Below are positions 25,579 to 33,404 of a stretch of 64,000 bases of DNA, in pieces; within the stretch, counting starts at the first letter, position 1; each line of letters begins with the position of its first letter. The notes below the pieces were generated by a model, which was not told the origin of the DNA, made no database searches, and worked only from the letters and a program-made list of their open reading frames with translations. Source of the DNA: Brevibacterium album DSM 18261 (GTDB lineage Bacteria; Actinomycetota; Actinomycetes; Actinomycetales; Brevibacteriaceae); assembly GCF_000426445.1 (NCBI RefSeq), contig NZ_AUFJ01000015.1, positions 124,001 to 188,000 of the forward strand, given 5' to 3'. Made by a program: the position numbers and the translations under genes.

Positions 25579-26798
25579 GAGAACTCCTTGAATGGGGGGA
25601 TCGTGGTGCTGGCATCGAGGGCGTCGTGGGCGCGGGCCGTGCTGTCGAGCGGTATCCCGATCTCGCCCTCCGGGAAGTCCCCGGGGCGGTCGTGCTGCGC
25701 GCCCTCGCCCTCCGGGCGCTCGACCGCCTCCGAGAGGCCCACGCCGCGGCCCCAGATGTCGCCGATCGTGTAGCCGACCGGGAACGGGTCGTCGGATTCG
25801 AGGATGAGCTGGTGGAAACCGGTGATCCAGCCTCGGCCCCGGATGGAGGGCACCACGGCATCCAGTCCGCCCACCGTGGTCCGCTCCTTCACGGTGGCGG
25901 TGAAGGTGGTGCCGAGCATGGACTCGTGGACGAACTCGTCGCCCACATCGAGTTCGCCGCGGGCGACCTTGGCCGCGACCCGCGCGCTCGTGCCGGTGCC
26001 GCAGGGCGAGCGGTCGAGGGTGCCCGTCCACGTGCGCGGGTCGGCCAGGTCCACCTCGCCGTTGGGCAGGACGACGGCGTTGCGGCCGTGGGTGCCCTCC
26101 GTCTGCGCGGGTCCGTGGATCATCGGCAGCGAGATGAGCCCGAGGTCCGGGATGACGGGGTGCGAGACCGGGATGGAGAGCTGCGCGGCCCGTGTCATCG
26201 CCGAGGCCGCCCGGATGATGTCCTTGGCGTTCCGGGGCCTGAGCTCCAGCCCCAGGTTCTCGCAGCGGGTCTGCACGTAGAACTGGCCGCCGAACACCAC
26301 GTCCACCGGGACCGTCCCGTAGCCGGGCACCTCGAGCGGGTGGTCGAGGGCGAGGGCGAATGCGGGCACGTTGTCGAACTCGACGCTCACCGCCCGACCG
26401 TCGACCACCTCGGCCCGGACGGCCACGGTGCCGGCGGCGGTGTCCACGCGCAGGTGGGTGACGGGTTCGACGACGTCGACGGAGCCCGTCTCGATCATCG
26501 CGGTGACGGCGCAGATGAGATTGGAGCCGGACATGGGGCGGAAGCCGCCCTGCTCCATGACGATCATGCCGAAGTCGCTGTCGAACTCCGTGGGCGGCAC
26601 TACGATGGGCGCGCAGAGGCCCGGATAGCCGCGCGGCTCCTGGAGGACCAGGGTGCGGAACGCGTCCAGATGCTCCACGCAGTAGCGCAGCCGGTCGGCC
26701 ATCGTGGCGCCCTTGATCTTCATGGCGCTGCCGATCAGCACGCGGCCGGGCTCACCGGCGGCGTGGACGTCGACGGCCTGGATGACCTGTCGTCCCAC
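25575..26798 (-). CDS. Proline racemase-superfamily enzyme, probable 4-hydroxyproline 2-epimerase (Ser/Cys type)
   Basis: A 407-residue member of the proline racemase fold. The second catalytic residue is C266 in DRSPCGTGTSA. At the first position the usual M-C-G-H reads M-S-G-S-N, so S90 replaces the cysteine. Ser/Cys members are a known subgroup of this superfamily. In this operon the expected reaction is trans-4-hydroxy-L-proline to cis-4-hydroxy-D-proline. The last 60 residues (after GDIWGRGVG) extend past the usual end of about 340 residues. GTG 26798 with GGAG 8 bases upstream fits the family N terminus (VIQAVDVHAAGEPGRV). It starts 33 bp after the DapA-like gene and overlaps the dehydrogenase gene. 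Confidence 0.86.
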   Translation of the reverse strand: MGRQVIQAVDVHAAGEPGRVLIGSAMKIKGATMADRLRYCVEHLDAFRTLVLQEPRGYPGLCAPIVVPPTEFDSDFGMIVMEQGGFRPMSGSNLICAVTAMIETGSVDVVEPVTHLRVDTAAGTVAVRAEVVDGRAVSVEFDNVPAFALALDHPLEVPGYGTVPVDVVFGGQFYVQTRCENLGLELRPRNAKDIIRAASAMTRAAQLSIPVSHPVIPDLGLISLPMIHGPAQTEGTHGRNAVVLPNGEVDLADPRTWTGTLDRSPCGTGTSARVAAKVARGELDVGDEFVHESMLGTTFTATVKERTTVGGLDAVVPSIRGRGWITGFHQLILESDDPFPVGYTIGDIWGRGVGLSEAVERPEGEGAQHDRPGDFPEGEIGIPLDSTARAHDALDASTTIPPFKEFS

Positions 26799-26830
26799 GG
26801 ACGATCTCCTCTCTCTGTGAAGGCTCCCGC

Positions 26831-27727
26831 TCAGGCCGTGACCTCGGCGCCGGCGGCGGCGAGCAGCGTGCGGAACTCGTCGAGGTGCTCCTCGCCGAGG
26901 TCCCGGAAGGGTCCGCGCATGGAGCCGGGGTTCACGCCCACCAGCCGGAGGCCGGCCTTGATGGCCGCGGCGTAGGTGTGGGACTCGAGGAACTCGCAGA
27001 CCGGGGCGAGGGTCTTCCACAGCTCGCGGCCTCGGGCGAGGTCGCCCTGCACCCCCACCGCTTCGTACAGGTCCGCGCACTGGCGGGGGAGGATGCTGGC
27101 CGCACCCCAGACGCCGGCGGTCGCGCCGAGGGCCATGGACTGGAAGGTGAGGGTGTCCCAGCCGTTGAGCGCCTGGATGTGCTCGGCCTGCTCGACGAGG
27201 ACCTTGTTGAACTTCACGTTGTCGCCGCCGGTGTCCTTGTAGCACGTGACCCCCGTGCGGCGGCCGAGCTCGCCGAGCTGCTCGGCGGTGAGCTCGACGC
27301 CCGTGGCATCCGGGATGTTGTAGTACATGATCGGGATGCCGATCGCCTCGGAGACCGCGCCGTAGTGCGCGATGAGCTCCTCGAAGCCAGGGGCGTCGTA
27401 GAAGGGCGGGACGATCATGACGCCGTCGGCGCCCGCGGCCTCGGCGTCCCGGCTGAGCTCGACCGTCTCGGTCGTGCTGAGTGCTCCCGTACCCGCGTAG
27501 ACGGGTGCGCGGCCAGCGGCGGCCTCGACATAGGCCCGGTTGGCGGCCTTGCGCTCATCGAGGGTGAGCGTGGTGAACTCCCCCGTGCTGCCGCCGGGGA
27601 CCAGGCCGTGGATGCCGCCGCCGAGGATGTGCTCGACCTGGGCTGCGATGCCGGCGCGGTCCACCTCGCCCTCGGGGGTGAAGGGGGTGACGACGGCGGC
27701 GAGGATGCCGTTCAGCTGTGCGGTCAT
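26831..27727 (-). CDS. DapA-family lyase, probable 1-pyrroline-4-hydroxy-2-carboxylate deaminase
   Basis: A 298-residue TIM-barrel aldolase-family protein. Substrate loop GGSTGEFTTLT (residues 45-55), Y136 (MYYNIPD) and Schiff-base lysine K164 (TCYKDTGG) are intact. In hydroxyproline catabolic operons this family deaminates and dehydrates 1-pyrroline-4-hydroxy-2-carboxylate to 2-oxoglutarate semialdehyde. The two flanking operon genes supply the preceding and following steps, which supports that role over lysine synthesis. ATG 27727 has AAAGGAAC upstream. Confidence 0.86.
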   Translation of the reverse strand: MTAQLNGILAAVVTPFTPEGEVDRAGIAAQVEHILGGGIHGLVPGGSTGEFTTLTLDERKAANRAYVEAAAGRAPVYAGTGALSTTETVELSRDAEAAGADGVMIVPPFYDAPGFEELIAHYGAVSEAIGIPIMYYNIPDATGVELTAEQLGELGRRTGVTCYKDTGGDNVKFNKVLVEQAEHIQALNGWDTLTFQSMALGATAGVWGAASILPRQCADLYEAVGVQGDLARGRELWKTLAPVCEFLESHTYAAAIKAGLRLVGVNPGSMRGPFRDLGEEHLDEFRTLLAAAGAEVTA

Positions 27728-27780
27728 GGGATGTTCCTTTCGGGTCTGTGCGTGTGTGCCGGGTGCGGGTCCCGGGCGGC

Positions 27781-27802
27781 CCGCCCTCGTCGGCGAGGGC
27801 GG
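27781..27802 (-). promoter_or_regulatory. Stem-loop between oxidase and DapA-like genes of the hydroxyproline operon
   Basis: Perfect 9-bp arms CCGCCCTCG and CGAGGGCGG with loop TCGG (UUCG-like class), in the 130-bp gap that is the only sizeable gap inside the operon. It may act as a partial terminator or an mRNA processing/stability element that sets unequal enzyme levels. Confidence 0.45.
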
Positions 27803-27857
27803 AGGGTGGTGTGGCCGGGCGGGCGCGGGGCCCTGACCGGTGGGGGCTCGGCGCTGC

Positions 27858-29141
27858 TCAGAGCGCCCGGTGGCGGGGGCCTGCTGGGTAGCGGTGCGGG
27901 CTGATTCGGTTCAGGAGATCGGCGGGCAGCTCCGGCCGGTGGCCGAAGACGAGGTCGGAGGCGATCCGGGCCGAGGCCGGTGCCAGGGTGAGTCCGAGCA
28001 TCGAGTGGCCGGAGGAGACGACGGTGTTCGAGAGCTCGCCCAGGAGCCCGATGACGGGCAGGCCGTCCGGAGTCATGGGCCGTACGCCTGCCCAGGGAGC
28101 CTGCTCGCCCGTGAGGTCGGCGGACTCCCAGCCGGAGAAGGCCTGAGCGGCGGCTCTGCGGATCGCGGAGACGCGGACGTCGTTGACCTCGTTGTTGCGG
28201 GCGCCGAACTCCATCGTCCCGGCCAGGCGCAGTCGGCCGTCCAGGGGAGTGACGGCGACCCGCGCGTCCTCGAGGGTCAGCGAGGTGCGCAGCTGCACGG
28301 GAGCCGGGGTGTAGTCGATGCTGTAGCCCTTGCCGGTCACGATGGGCAGGGGAACACCCAGCTGTGCCGTGAGCCTGCCCGCGTCCGCGCCCGCGGTGAT
28401 GACGACGGCATCGGCCTCGATGCGCTCTCCGGAGTCCGTGAGCACGGCGGTCACGCGGTCGCCGCGGCGGACGAAGCCGGAGACCGCGGTGTCCTCGCGG
28501 ACCTCCCCGCCCAGTTCGGTGATGCGGGCGACGAGCCCGCGGGTCAGCGAGTCCGGCTCCAGCTGGCGGTCGGAGGGGAAGAACAGGCCGTAGCCGATCG
28601 AGTCCTTCAGCGCGGGCTCGCGCTCCTGCACCGCTCCGTGTCCGTACAGGCGCTCCGGCACGTGCCCGAAGCTCTCGAACTGCGGCAGTGAGGCGCAGTG
28701 CTCCTCGAAGCGCTCGCGGGTCTCGAAGGCGAGGAGGACGCCGTTGGCGTGCATCTCGAAGTCGATGCCGTCCGCCCGGTAGTCGTCGAGGAGGTCGTTC
28801 GCATCCGCGCCCATGCGCAGGTGCACGTCGAGGCCCGCCTCGAAGTCGCGGGCATTGCAGTGGCGGGCCATCGCGAGGAGGAACTTCACATAGTCCGGTG
28901 CGAGGCGCGGGTGGATCGCGAGCGGGCTGTCGGGGCGCAGCATCCAGCGGATCCCCTGGAGGAGCACGCCGGGCGCGGGCACCGGTGCCGATTCCGCGAG
29001 GGCGATCTTGGCCGCATTGCCGTGGGAGGCCGCCTGACCGGCGCGTGCGGCCTCGAGCACGAGGGGCTGTCCGCCGGCGCGCGCGATCTCGTACGCGGTC
29101 GTGAGACCCACGACCCCTCCGCCGACGATGACCGTCCTCAT
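27858..29141 (-). CDS. FAD-dependent D-amino-acid oxidase/dehydrogenase (DadA-like), probable cis-4-hydroxy-D-proline dehydrogenase
   Basis: A 427-residue DAO-family flavoprotein. The ADP-binding beta-alpha-beta motif is at the very N terminus (VIVGGGVVGLTTAYEIA) and the C-terminal FAD motif reads SSGHSMLGLTLAPASARIASD. The operon places it at the oxidation of cis-4-hydroxy-D-proline to 1-pyrroline-4-hydroxy-2-carboxylate. ATG 29141 is preferred: it has GAGAGGGACAGGG directly upstream and puts the dinucleotide motif at the N terminus. The longer frame to ATG 29234 would place the start on top of the -10 box. First gene of the operon; repressor site at 29238-29248. Confidence 0.87.
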   Translation of the reverse strand: MRTVIVGGGVVGLTTAYEIARAGGQPLVLEAARAGQAASHGNAAKIALAESAPVPAPGVLLQGIRWMLRPDSPLAIHPRLAPDYVKFLLAMARHCNARDFEAGLDVHLRMGADANDLLDDYRADGIDFEMHANGVLLAFETRERFEEHCASLPQFESFGHVPERLYGHGAVQEREPALKDSIGYGLFFPSDRQLEPDSLTRGLVARITELGGEVREDTAVSGFVRRGDRVTAVLTDSGERIEADAVVITAGADAGRLTAQLGVPLPIVTGKGYSIDYTPAPVQLRTSLTLEDARVAVTPLDGRLRLAGTMEFGARNNEVNDVRVSAIRRAAAQAFSGWESADLTGEQAPWAGVRPMTPDGLPVIGLLGELSNTVVSSGHSMLGLTLAPASARIASDLVFGHRPELPADLLNRISPHRYPAGPRHRAL

Positions 29142-29229
29142 CCCTGTCCCTCTCCGTCGAGTGTGCATGGCAGTCGCGGCTGTCGGATCCCGGCAGTCCG
29201 CGTGCATCCACGTGTCCGCACATGCACAT

Positions 29230-29259
29230 GCCATAGTTTGTATGACAATCCAGTGTCAG
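29230..29259 (-). promoter_or_regulatory. Promoter with operator C of the hydroxyproline operon
   Basis: On the minus strand CTGACA (29259-29254) and TATGGC (29235-29230) are spaced by 18 bases, and the full palindrome TTGTCATACAA (29248-29238) fills the spacer. It matches the GntR/FadR consensus TNGTNNNACNA at every fixed position. The flank ACTGGATTGT repeats that of operator A. This predicts repression by the GntR protein encoded next door, relieved by a pathway metabolite. Confidence 0.6.
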
Positions 29260-29328
29260 GATGAGCCTACGTGTCCGCCCGGTGCGGGGTCAACGGGCCG
29301 CGAGGGGAATCTGCTGATGACGCGAGGA

Positions 29329-29396
29329 CGCCCACTTCCCACGCAGACGCCCACTTCTTCAGGCCCACAGCTGGGCGTCTGCGAGAGAAGTGGGCG
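29329..29396. repeat. Overlapping, mutually exclusive hairpins downstream of the GntR gene
   Basis: CGCCCACTTC occurs at 29329 and again within 29348-29358, where it can pair perfectly (11 bp) with AGAAGTGGGCG at 29386-29396. GCAGACGCCCA (29343-29353) can instead pair perfectly with TGGGCGTCTGC (29372-29382). The two 11-bp stems share bases and exclude each other. GCGTCTGCG recurs near 29427. The region lies after the GntR stop (29488) and before the operon promoter. It may be a terminator for the regulator gene or an attenuator for read-through. The rest of 29260-29487 has no gene. Confidence 0.55.
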
Positions 29397-29487
29397 CCAT
29401 GACGGGGCGTTCGCGGAAGGCGGGCGTCTGCGGGGGAAGCTGGGTGCGGGTGCGGACGCAGGTGTGAGGGGGCGCGCGGCGACGCGG

Positions 29488-30258
29488 TCAGTGCGCGCCG
29501 GGGCCCGTCTCGGCGCCGAGGAGGAAGGCGAGGCCGCGGGCGCTGTCGATCGTGTGGATCTCGAGGGCCTCGCGGATCTGCGCGTCCTCGCCGCTGCGGA
29601 TGGCGCGCATGAGCCCCTGGTGGACCGCATGGGCGCGGACCGAATCGCGACGGGCGAACTGGTCGTAGGCGAGCACGATGGTCATCTGGGCCTCGACGAC
29701 GGGCCAGATGCGCATGAGCAGGTAGTTGCCCGCCGCCTCCCAGATGCCGCGGTGGAAGCGGAGGTGCGCCTCGTGGACGAGGAGCGGGTCCTCGCTGCGG
29801 GAGGCCTCCTCGAACTCCTCCCAGGAGCGTTCGAGGAGGCGCATCCCCTCGCCGCTCGGATCGCGGACGATCTCGGTGATCGCCTCGGTGTCGAGTGCGA
29901 CGCGCACGCGGGCGATCTCGAGCAGGCTCTCGGCCTCGAGGTGGGCCATCCGGTGGCCGCGATACGCCTCCTGGACGAGGTAGCCGTCGCGGGAGAGCTG
30001 GTTGAGCGCCTCCCGGGCGGTCGGCCGGCTCACGCCCAGCGCCGAGGTCAGCTCGGCCTCGACGATGCGCTGCCCGGGGCGCAGCTCGCCGGTGACGATG
30101 CGCCGCTTGATCTCGTCGACGACCCGCTGGCGGCGCTCCGTGTTCCCCGTGGGGGCGCCGTTCGCCGCCGCGGCGCGGGGGCTCGCTGCCTGCGTCTCGC
30201 TGATGACGGTCTCCTTGCATCGTGGGGCGGAGGCCCTGCCGGGAGGCGGGAAGCGCAT
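29488..30258 (-). CDS. GntR-family transcriptional regulator, FadR/FCD subfamily
   Basis: A 256-residue repressor. The winged helix spans about residues 45-110 (IVTGELRPGQRIVEAELTS, then LGVSRPTAREALNQLSRDGY) and the all-helical FCD ligand domain about 115-240, with metal-site candidates in VHEAHLRFHRGIWEAAGN and AHAVHQGLMRAI (conserved Asp/His positions). The flanking hydroxyproline operon and SDR gene carry matching TNGTNNNACNA sites. The only possible start is ATG 30258 (no GTG or TTG follows before the domain), and it lies inside a perfect 38-bp palindrome without a visible ribosome site, so translation is probably weak or controlled. The first 40 residues are a Pro/Ala-rich extension. 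Confidence 0.88.
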   Translation of the reverse strand: MRFPPPGRASAPRCKETVISETQAASPRAAAANGAPTGNTERRQRVVDEIKRRIVTGELRPGQRIVEAELTSALGVSRPTAREALNQLSRDGYLVQEAYRGHRMAHLEAESLLEIARVRVALDTEAITEIVRDPSGEGMRLLERSWEEFEEASRSEDPLLVHEAHLRFHRGIWEAAGNYLLMRIWPVVEAQMTIVLAYDQFARRDSVRAHAVHQGLMRAIRSGEDAQIREALEIHTIDSARGLAFLLGAETGPGAH

Positions 30259-30292
30259 GAGCGCTGAGCGAGGCCTCGCTCAGCGCTCATGC
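30255..30292. promoter_or_regulatory. Perfect 38-bp palindrome over the GntR start codon
   Basis: The 19-base half beginning GCATGAGCGCTGAGCGAG is repeated exactly in reverse complement, with no loop. It lies 138 bp past the SDR stop and includes the ATG of the GntR gene at its edge. In RNA it would hide the start codon; as DNA it could be a terminator for the SDR gene, an operator or a cruciform. It does not match the TNGTNNNACNA sites. The interval 30293-30430 is GC-rich and empty. Confidence 0.75.
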
Positions 30293-30430
30293 TAGCTCCC
30301 CGGCCGTGGGGCGCCGGAGCCGGATCTCCGGCGATGGGACGGCTCGGCCCCTCCTGCTTCGGCGGCGGCGACCCGGCGGCAGTGCCGCGGAGCCGCGAGC
30401 GGCCGGTGCCCGTGCGGGCCGGGGGCCGCC

Positions 30431-31024
30431 TCAGACGGGGAGGACCCGGCCGTTGACGAGGCCCTCGACGGCGAGCACATAGGCGGTGCCGACCTCCTCG
30501 TCCGTGACCGGGCGGTGGCCGGGGAACGCGGGGTGGTAGTGCGGGGAGTTCGCGAGGACGTCGGGGGAGACGGCGTTGACGCGGATGCCGCGCGGGGCCT
30601 CTGCCGCAGCGACCATGACATAGGCGTCCACGGCCCCGTTCGCGGCGGCCGCCGCCGCACCCGTGGCGATGGGCTCACGGCTGAGGACCCCGGTGGTCAG
30701 TGTGATCGACCCGCCGTCGGCCACATGGTCGAGGGCCGCCCGGGCCACGTCGATCTGACTCAGGGCCTTCGACAGGAAGCCGGAGAGGTAGTCCTCGTGC
30801 GTGAGCTCCGTGACCGGTCTGAAGGGCACCGCCCCCGAGGCGACGAGGACGGCGTCCACCGCGCCCACCGCCTCGAACAGGGCGCTGGTCGAGGCCGGGT
30901 CCGTGATGTCCACGCCCGGCTCCGTGGAGCGGGAGGCGCGGACCACCTCGTGTCCGCGCTCCTCGAGGGCCGCTGCGGCGACGCCGCCCACATTGCCGTT
31001 CGCGCCGATGACGAGGACCTTCAT
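30431..31024 (-). CDS. SDR-fold NAD(P)-binding protein (atypical short-chain dehydrogenase)
   Basis: A 197-residue small Rossmann protein. The dinucleotide loop is VIGANGNVGGVAAAALEERG at the N terminus and an Asp-type acidic/Arg pattern follows (VVRASRSTEPGVDIT). The classical YxxxK pair is not seen; the matching stretch reads AVDAYVMVAAAEAPRGIRVN, so it lacks the catalytic lysine and belongs to the atypical short SDRs of unknown substrate. ATG 31024 has AAGGAG 7 bases upstream. Operator D lies 75 bp upstream and the GntR gene follows downstream, so the two may be one unit that is autoregulated. Its part in hydroxyproline metabolism is unknown. Confidence 0.75.
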   Translation of the reverse strand: MKVLVIGANGNVGGVAAAALEERGHEVVRASRSTEPGVDITDPASTSALFEAVGAVDAVLVASGAVPFRPVTELTHEDYLSGFLSKALSQIDVARAALDHVADGGSITLTTGVLSREPIATGAAAAAANGAVDAYVMVAAAEAPRGIRVNAVSPDVLANSPHYHPAFPGHRPVTDEEVGTAYVLAVEGLVNGRVLPV

Positions 31025-31098
31025 GCTGTGTCTCCTTCGCTTCCCGGGAGGGCTCCGCGGATCGGCAGACCTCCTGTGCAGACCGCCCGGGGTCCACG

Positions 31099-31109
31099 TT
31101 GTCATACAA
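31099..31109 (-). promoter_or_regulatory. Operator D upstream of the SDR-gntR pair
   Basis: TTGTCATACAA, identical to operator C (read on the + strand), 75 bp before the SDR start. No strong -35/-10 pair was recognised around it; CTGAAT lies upstream on the minus strand. It completes a set of four sites near one GntR gene. Confidence 0.5.
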
Positions 31110-31247
31110 AAGCGATTCAGGGAAGGGGTGCGACACGCATTCCGCCGGAAGTCCGCTGCGAGTTCGTCCCGGGCCCTGTGCCGATGCGGTGCTGAGCCGA
31201 AGGAGTAGGATGGACGGCCGCAGTGCCTGTGCAAGCGACGGAGAGAG

Positions 31248-32432
31248 GTGAGCGCAGTGCCCGACTGTCTTCACGGAGACGACGGCAGCAGCAGCGCCCA
31301 GCGCTTGCGCCCTCGACGGTACCGGCGCCTCATGGAGGCGAAGTACCGGCGCCGCCGCCTGACTGTGGGAGCCGCCGCGGTGCTCGCGGTGGGGCTCACG
31401 GTGACCGGGATCGCAGCGGTCGGGAAGCTGCAGGGCAATCTGTCCTCCGCACCGATCCGGGCAGAGGACGCAGCGCCCGCGCTGGGCGGGGAGTCGGGCA
31501 TGAACCTGCTGATCCTTGGCTCCGACACGCGTGATCTCGACAGCGACGCCTACGGCGACGCAGGGGGCGCCCGCAGCGATGCCATGGTGCTCGCGCACCT
31601 GTCCGCGGACGAGTCCCGCATCGACGCGATTCAGATCCCGCGCGACACGGTGATGGAGATGCCCGCCTGTCCCGATACGGGCTCGGGGGAGTCGCCCGCG
31701 CACTACGGTGCCGTGAATTCCGCCCTCAACAACGGCCCCAGCTGCTCCGTGGCGGTGGTGGAAGCGCTCTCGGGCGTGCATATCGACCACTTCGTGGAGA
31801 TGAACTTCGACGGTTTCGAGGCGATGGTCGAGGCGATGGGCGGTCTTCCGGTTTGCCTGCCCGAGGCGCTGCAGGACCCCAAGGCCAATCTCGATCTTCC
31901 TGCAGGTGAGCAGACTGTCAGCGGTGAGGACGCGCTCGCCCTCGCGCGGACGCGGCATGCGGTGGGCGATGGCAGCGACATCGCACGCATGGGCCATCAG
32001 CAGAAGGTGATGTCGGCCATCGTGCAGCGGGCCAAGAGCGCGGAGGTGCTCACCCGGCCCGACCGGCTGTACGGCTTCCTCGACGCCGTCACGTCGTCGC
32101 TCACCGTGGATCCCGAGCTCGAGTCCCTCACGGCGCTGGCCTCACTCGCCCGCTCGGCCGCCGGTGTGGAGAGCGGTGAGATCACATTCATGGTGATGCC
32201 GTGGCAGGAGGACGCACGCGACCCCAATCGGGTGGTTCCCTCGGAGGCCGCCGGCGAGGTGTTTGCGCGCTTGGGCGCGGACGAACCGGTTTCCGGCTCC
32301 GAGACAGGCGATGCGGCCGGGGACCCGGCAGAATCTGCCGGGACCGGGGATTCGGCCCAGCCCGCCGAGGCCGACTCCGCCCCGGTGCCCGAACGGGAGA
32401 TGCGGTCGGCGGACTCGACCATGTGCGGCTGA
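31248..32432 (+). CDS. LytR-CpsA-Psr (LCP) family cell-wall ligase
   Basis: A 394-residue membrane-anchored enzyme that attaches glycopolymers such as teichoic acid or arabinogalactan-like chains to peptidoglycan at the outer face. A basic cytoplasmic stub (RYRRLMEAKYRRRR) is followed by one membrane helix (about residues 38-60). The LCP domain shows LLILGSDTR, GARSDAMVLAHL, IQIPRDTVM, HYGAVNSALN, LALARTRH and DIARMGHQQKV, including the usual Asp/Arg phosphate-binding residues. The C-terminal 60 residues are Gly/Ser/Asp/Glu-rich. GTG 31248 is used, but GTG 31257 has better spacing from GAGAGAGG. It stands alone on the + strand. Confidence 0.88.
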   Translation: MSAVPDCLHGDDGSSSAQRLRPRRYRRLMEAKYRRRRLTVGAAAVLAVGLTVTGIAAVGKLQGNLSSAPIRAEDAAPALGGESGMNLLILGSDTRDLDSDAYGDAGGARSDAMVLAHLSADESRIDAIQIPRDTVMEMPACPDTGSGESPAHYGAVNSALNNGPSCSVAVVEALSGVHIDHFVEMNFDGFEAMVEAMGGLPVCLPEALQDPKANLDLPAGEQTVSGEDALALARTRHAVGDGSDIARMGHQQKVMSAIVQRAKSAEVLTRPDRLYGFLDAVTSSLTVDPELESLTALASLARSAAGVESGEITFMVMPWQEDARDPNRVVPSEAAGEVFARLGADEPVSGSETGDAAGDPAESAGTGDSAQPAEADSAPVPEREMRSADSTMCG

Positions 32433-32474
32433 GCTGCCGGAGCGGTCTTCCGGCGGACAGGGCGGGCGCATGGC

Positions 32475-32603
32475 TCACCACTGCAGCATCTCCGTGCCGG
32501 TGTCCGCGAACTCCGCGTCCCGCTTCTCGAGGTAGGCGGCCTTGCCTTCGGCGTAGTTCGGATTGCCGTACGTGCCCGCGCCCCTGAACTCGATGAGGTC
32601 GAT
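32475..32603 (-). pseudogene. 3' remnant of a coding gene, crotonase-like C terminus
   Basis: A 42-codon fragment with clear coding character (G/C in third positions) ending TGA but with no start codon. It reads NYAEGKAAYLEKRDAEFAD near the end, resembling the E-G-x-x-A-F-L-E-K-R close of enoyl-CoA hydratases (compare GVTSFLEKRAPEF in the 53.6-kb gene). Upstream the frame runs into the terminator hairpin of the AhpD-like gene. The rest of the gene has presumably been deleted. The family assignment is tentative. Confidence 0.4.
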
Positions 32604-32621
32604 ATGAGCCGCGCACCGGCT

Positions 32622-32651
32622 GCCCCGAGGCGCGGAATCCCGCCTCGGGGC
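32622..32651 (-). terminator. Terminator of the AhpD-like gene
   Basis: Perfect 11-bp arms GCCCCGAGGCG and CGCCTCGGGGC with an 8-base loop, 26 bp after the stop on the minus strand. No U-tract. Confidence 0.7.
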
Positions 32652-32677
32652 TGAGGGGCGGTCCGGTGTGCGCGGGC

Positions 32678-33277
32678 TCAGCCGCGACCCATGCCGTAGA
32701 ACTCGGCGTTGGGCCGCATCGCCATGACGTTCGCCATGCGGTTGGAGAGCCCGAAGAAGGAGGCGACTCCCGCGATGTCCCAGATGTCCTCGTCCGTGAA
32801 GCCGTGGGCGTGCAGGGCCTCGAAGTCCGCCTCGTCCACGGTCTGGGCGGACTGGGAGACCCGCATGGCGAAGTCGAGCATCGCCCGCTGCCGGGCGCTG
32901 ATGTCGGCCTTGCGATAGTTCGCCGCGACCTGGTCGCTGATGAGCGGGTTCTTCGCCCGGATGCGCAGGATCGCCCCGTGGGCCACCACGCAGTACTGGC
33001 ACTCGTTCGCGCTCGAGGTCGCGACGACGATCATCTCGCGCTCGGCCTTCGTCAGGCCGCTCTCCTTCTCCATGAGCGCATCGTGGTAGGCGAAGAACGC
33101 GCGGAACTCGTCCGGCCGGTGGGCCAGGGCGAGGAAGACATTGGGGACGAAGCCGGACTTCTCCTGCACCGCGAGGATCCGCTCACGGATGTCCCCGGGG
33201 AGCTCGTCGAGGGAGGGAACGGGGAAGCGGCTGATCGGGGGCTCGGGGGTTCCTGCGGCTGCGGTCTGCTCGGTCAT
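32678..33277 (-). CDS. AhpD-like peroxidase-related protein (carboxymuconolactone decarboxylase family)
   Basis: A 199-residue AhpD-fold protein. The redox motif is ECQYCVVAHGAI, that is E-x2-C-x2-C-x3-H, with an upstream proton-relay Glu (REMIVVATSSANECQYC). Members of this group (uncharacterised peroxidase-related enzymes) reduce peroxides or act with flavin reductases. ATG 33277 has GGAGAA 7 bases upstream. It is followed by a hairpin and stands 127 bp from the AcuI-like gene upstream, so it may be distally part of that operon. Cytosolic, no signal peptide. Confidence 0.85.
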   Translation of the reverse strand: MTEQTAAAGTPEPPISRFPVPSLDELPGDIRERILAVQEKSGFVPNVFLALAHRPDEFRAFFAYHDALMEKESGLTKAEREMIVVATSSANECQYCVVAHGAILRIRAKNPLISDQVAANYRKADISARQRAMLDFAMRVSQSAQTVDEADFEALHAHGFTDEDIWDIAGVASFFGLSNRMANVMAMRPNAEFYGMGRG

Positions 33278-33404
33278 GGGTCTTCTCCATCTGAGGGGGG
33301 TGGGGGTGTGCGAGGCGAGCCTGTCCGCTCTGCGGGATCGGAGGGGCGGGAGTGTGCGGTGTGCGGCCGACTGGTGCGCCGTGCCGCGGGCGGGAGGAGT
33401 GTCC

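Noticed and set aside
29142..29234. Upstream ATG 29234 as start of the FAD oxidase
   Set aside because: It lies on the -10 box and beside the operator, and would put 31 unlike residues before the FAD motif; ATG 29141 has a good ribosome site.
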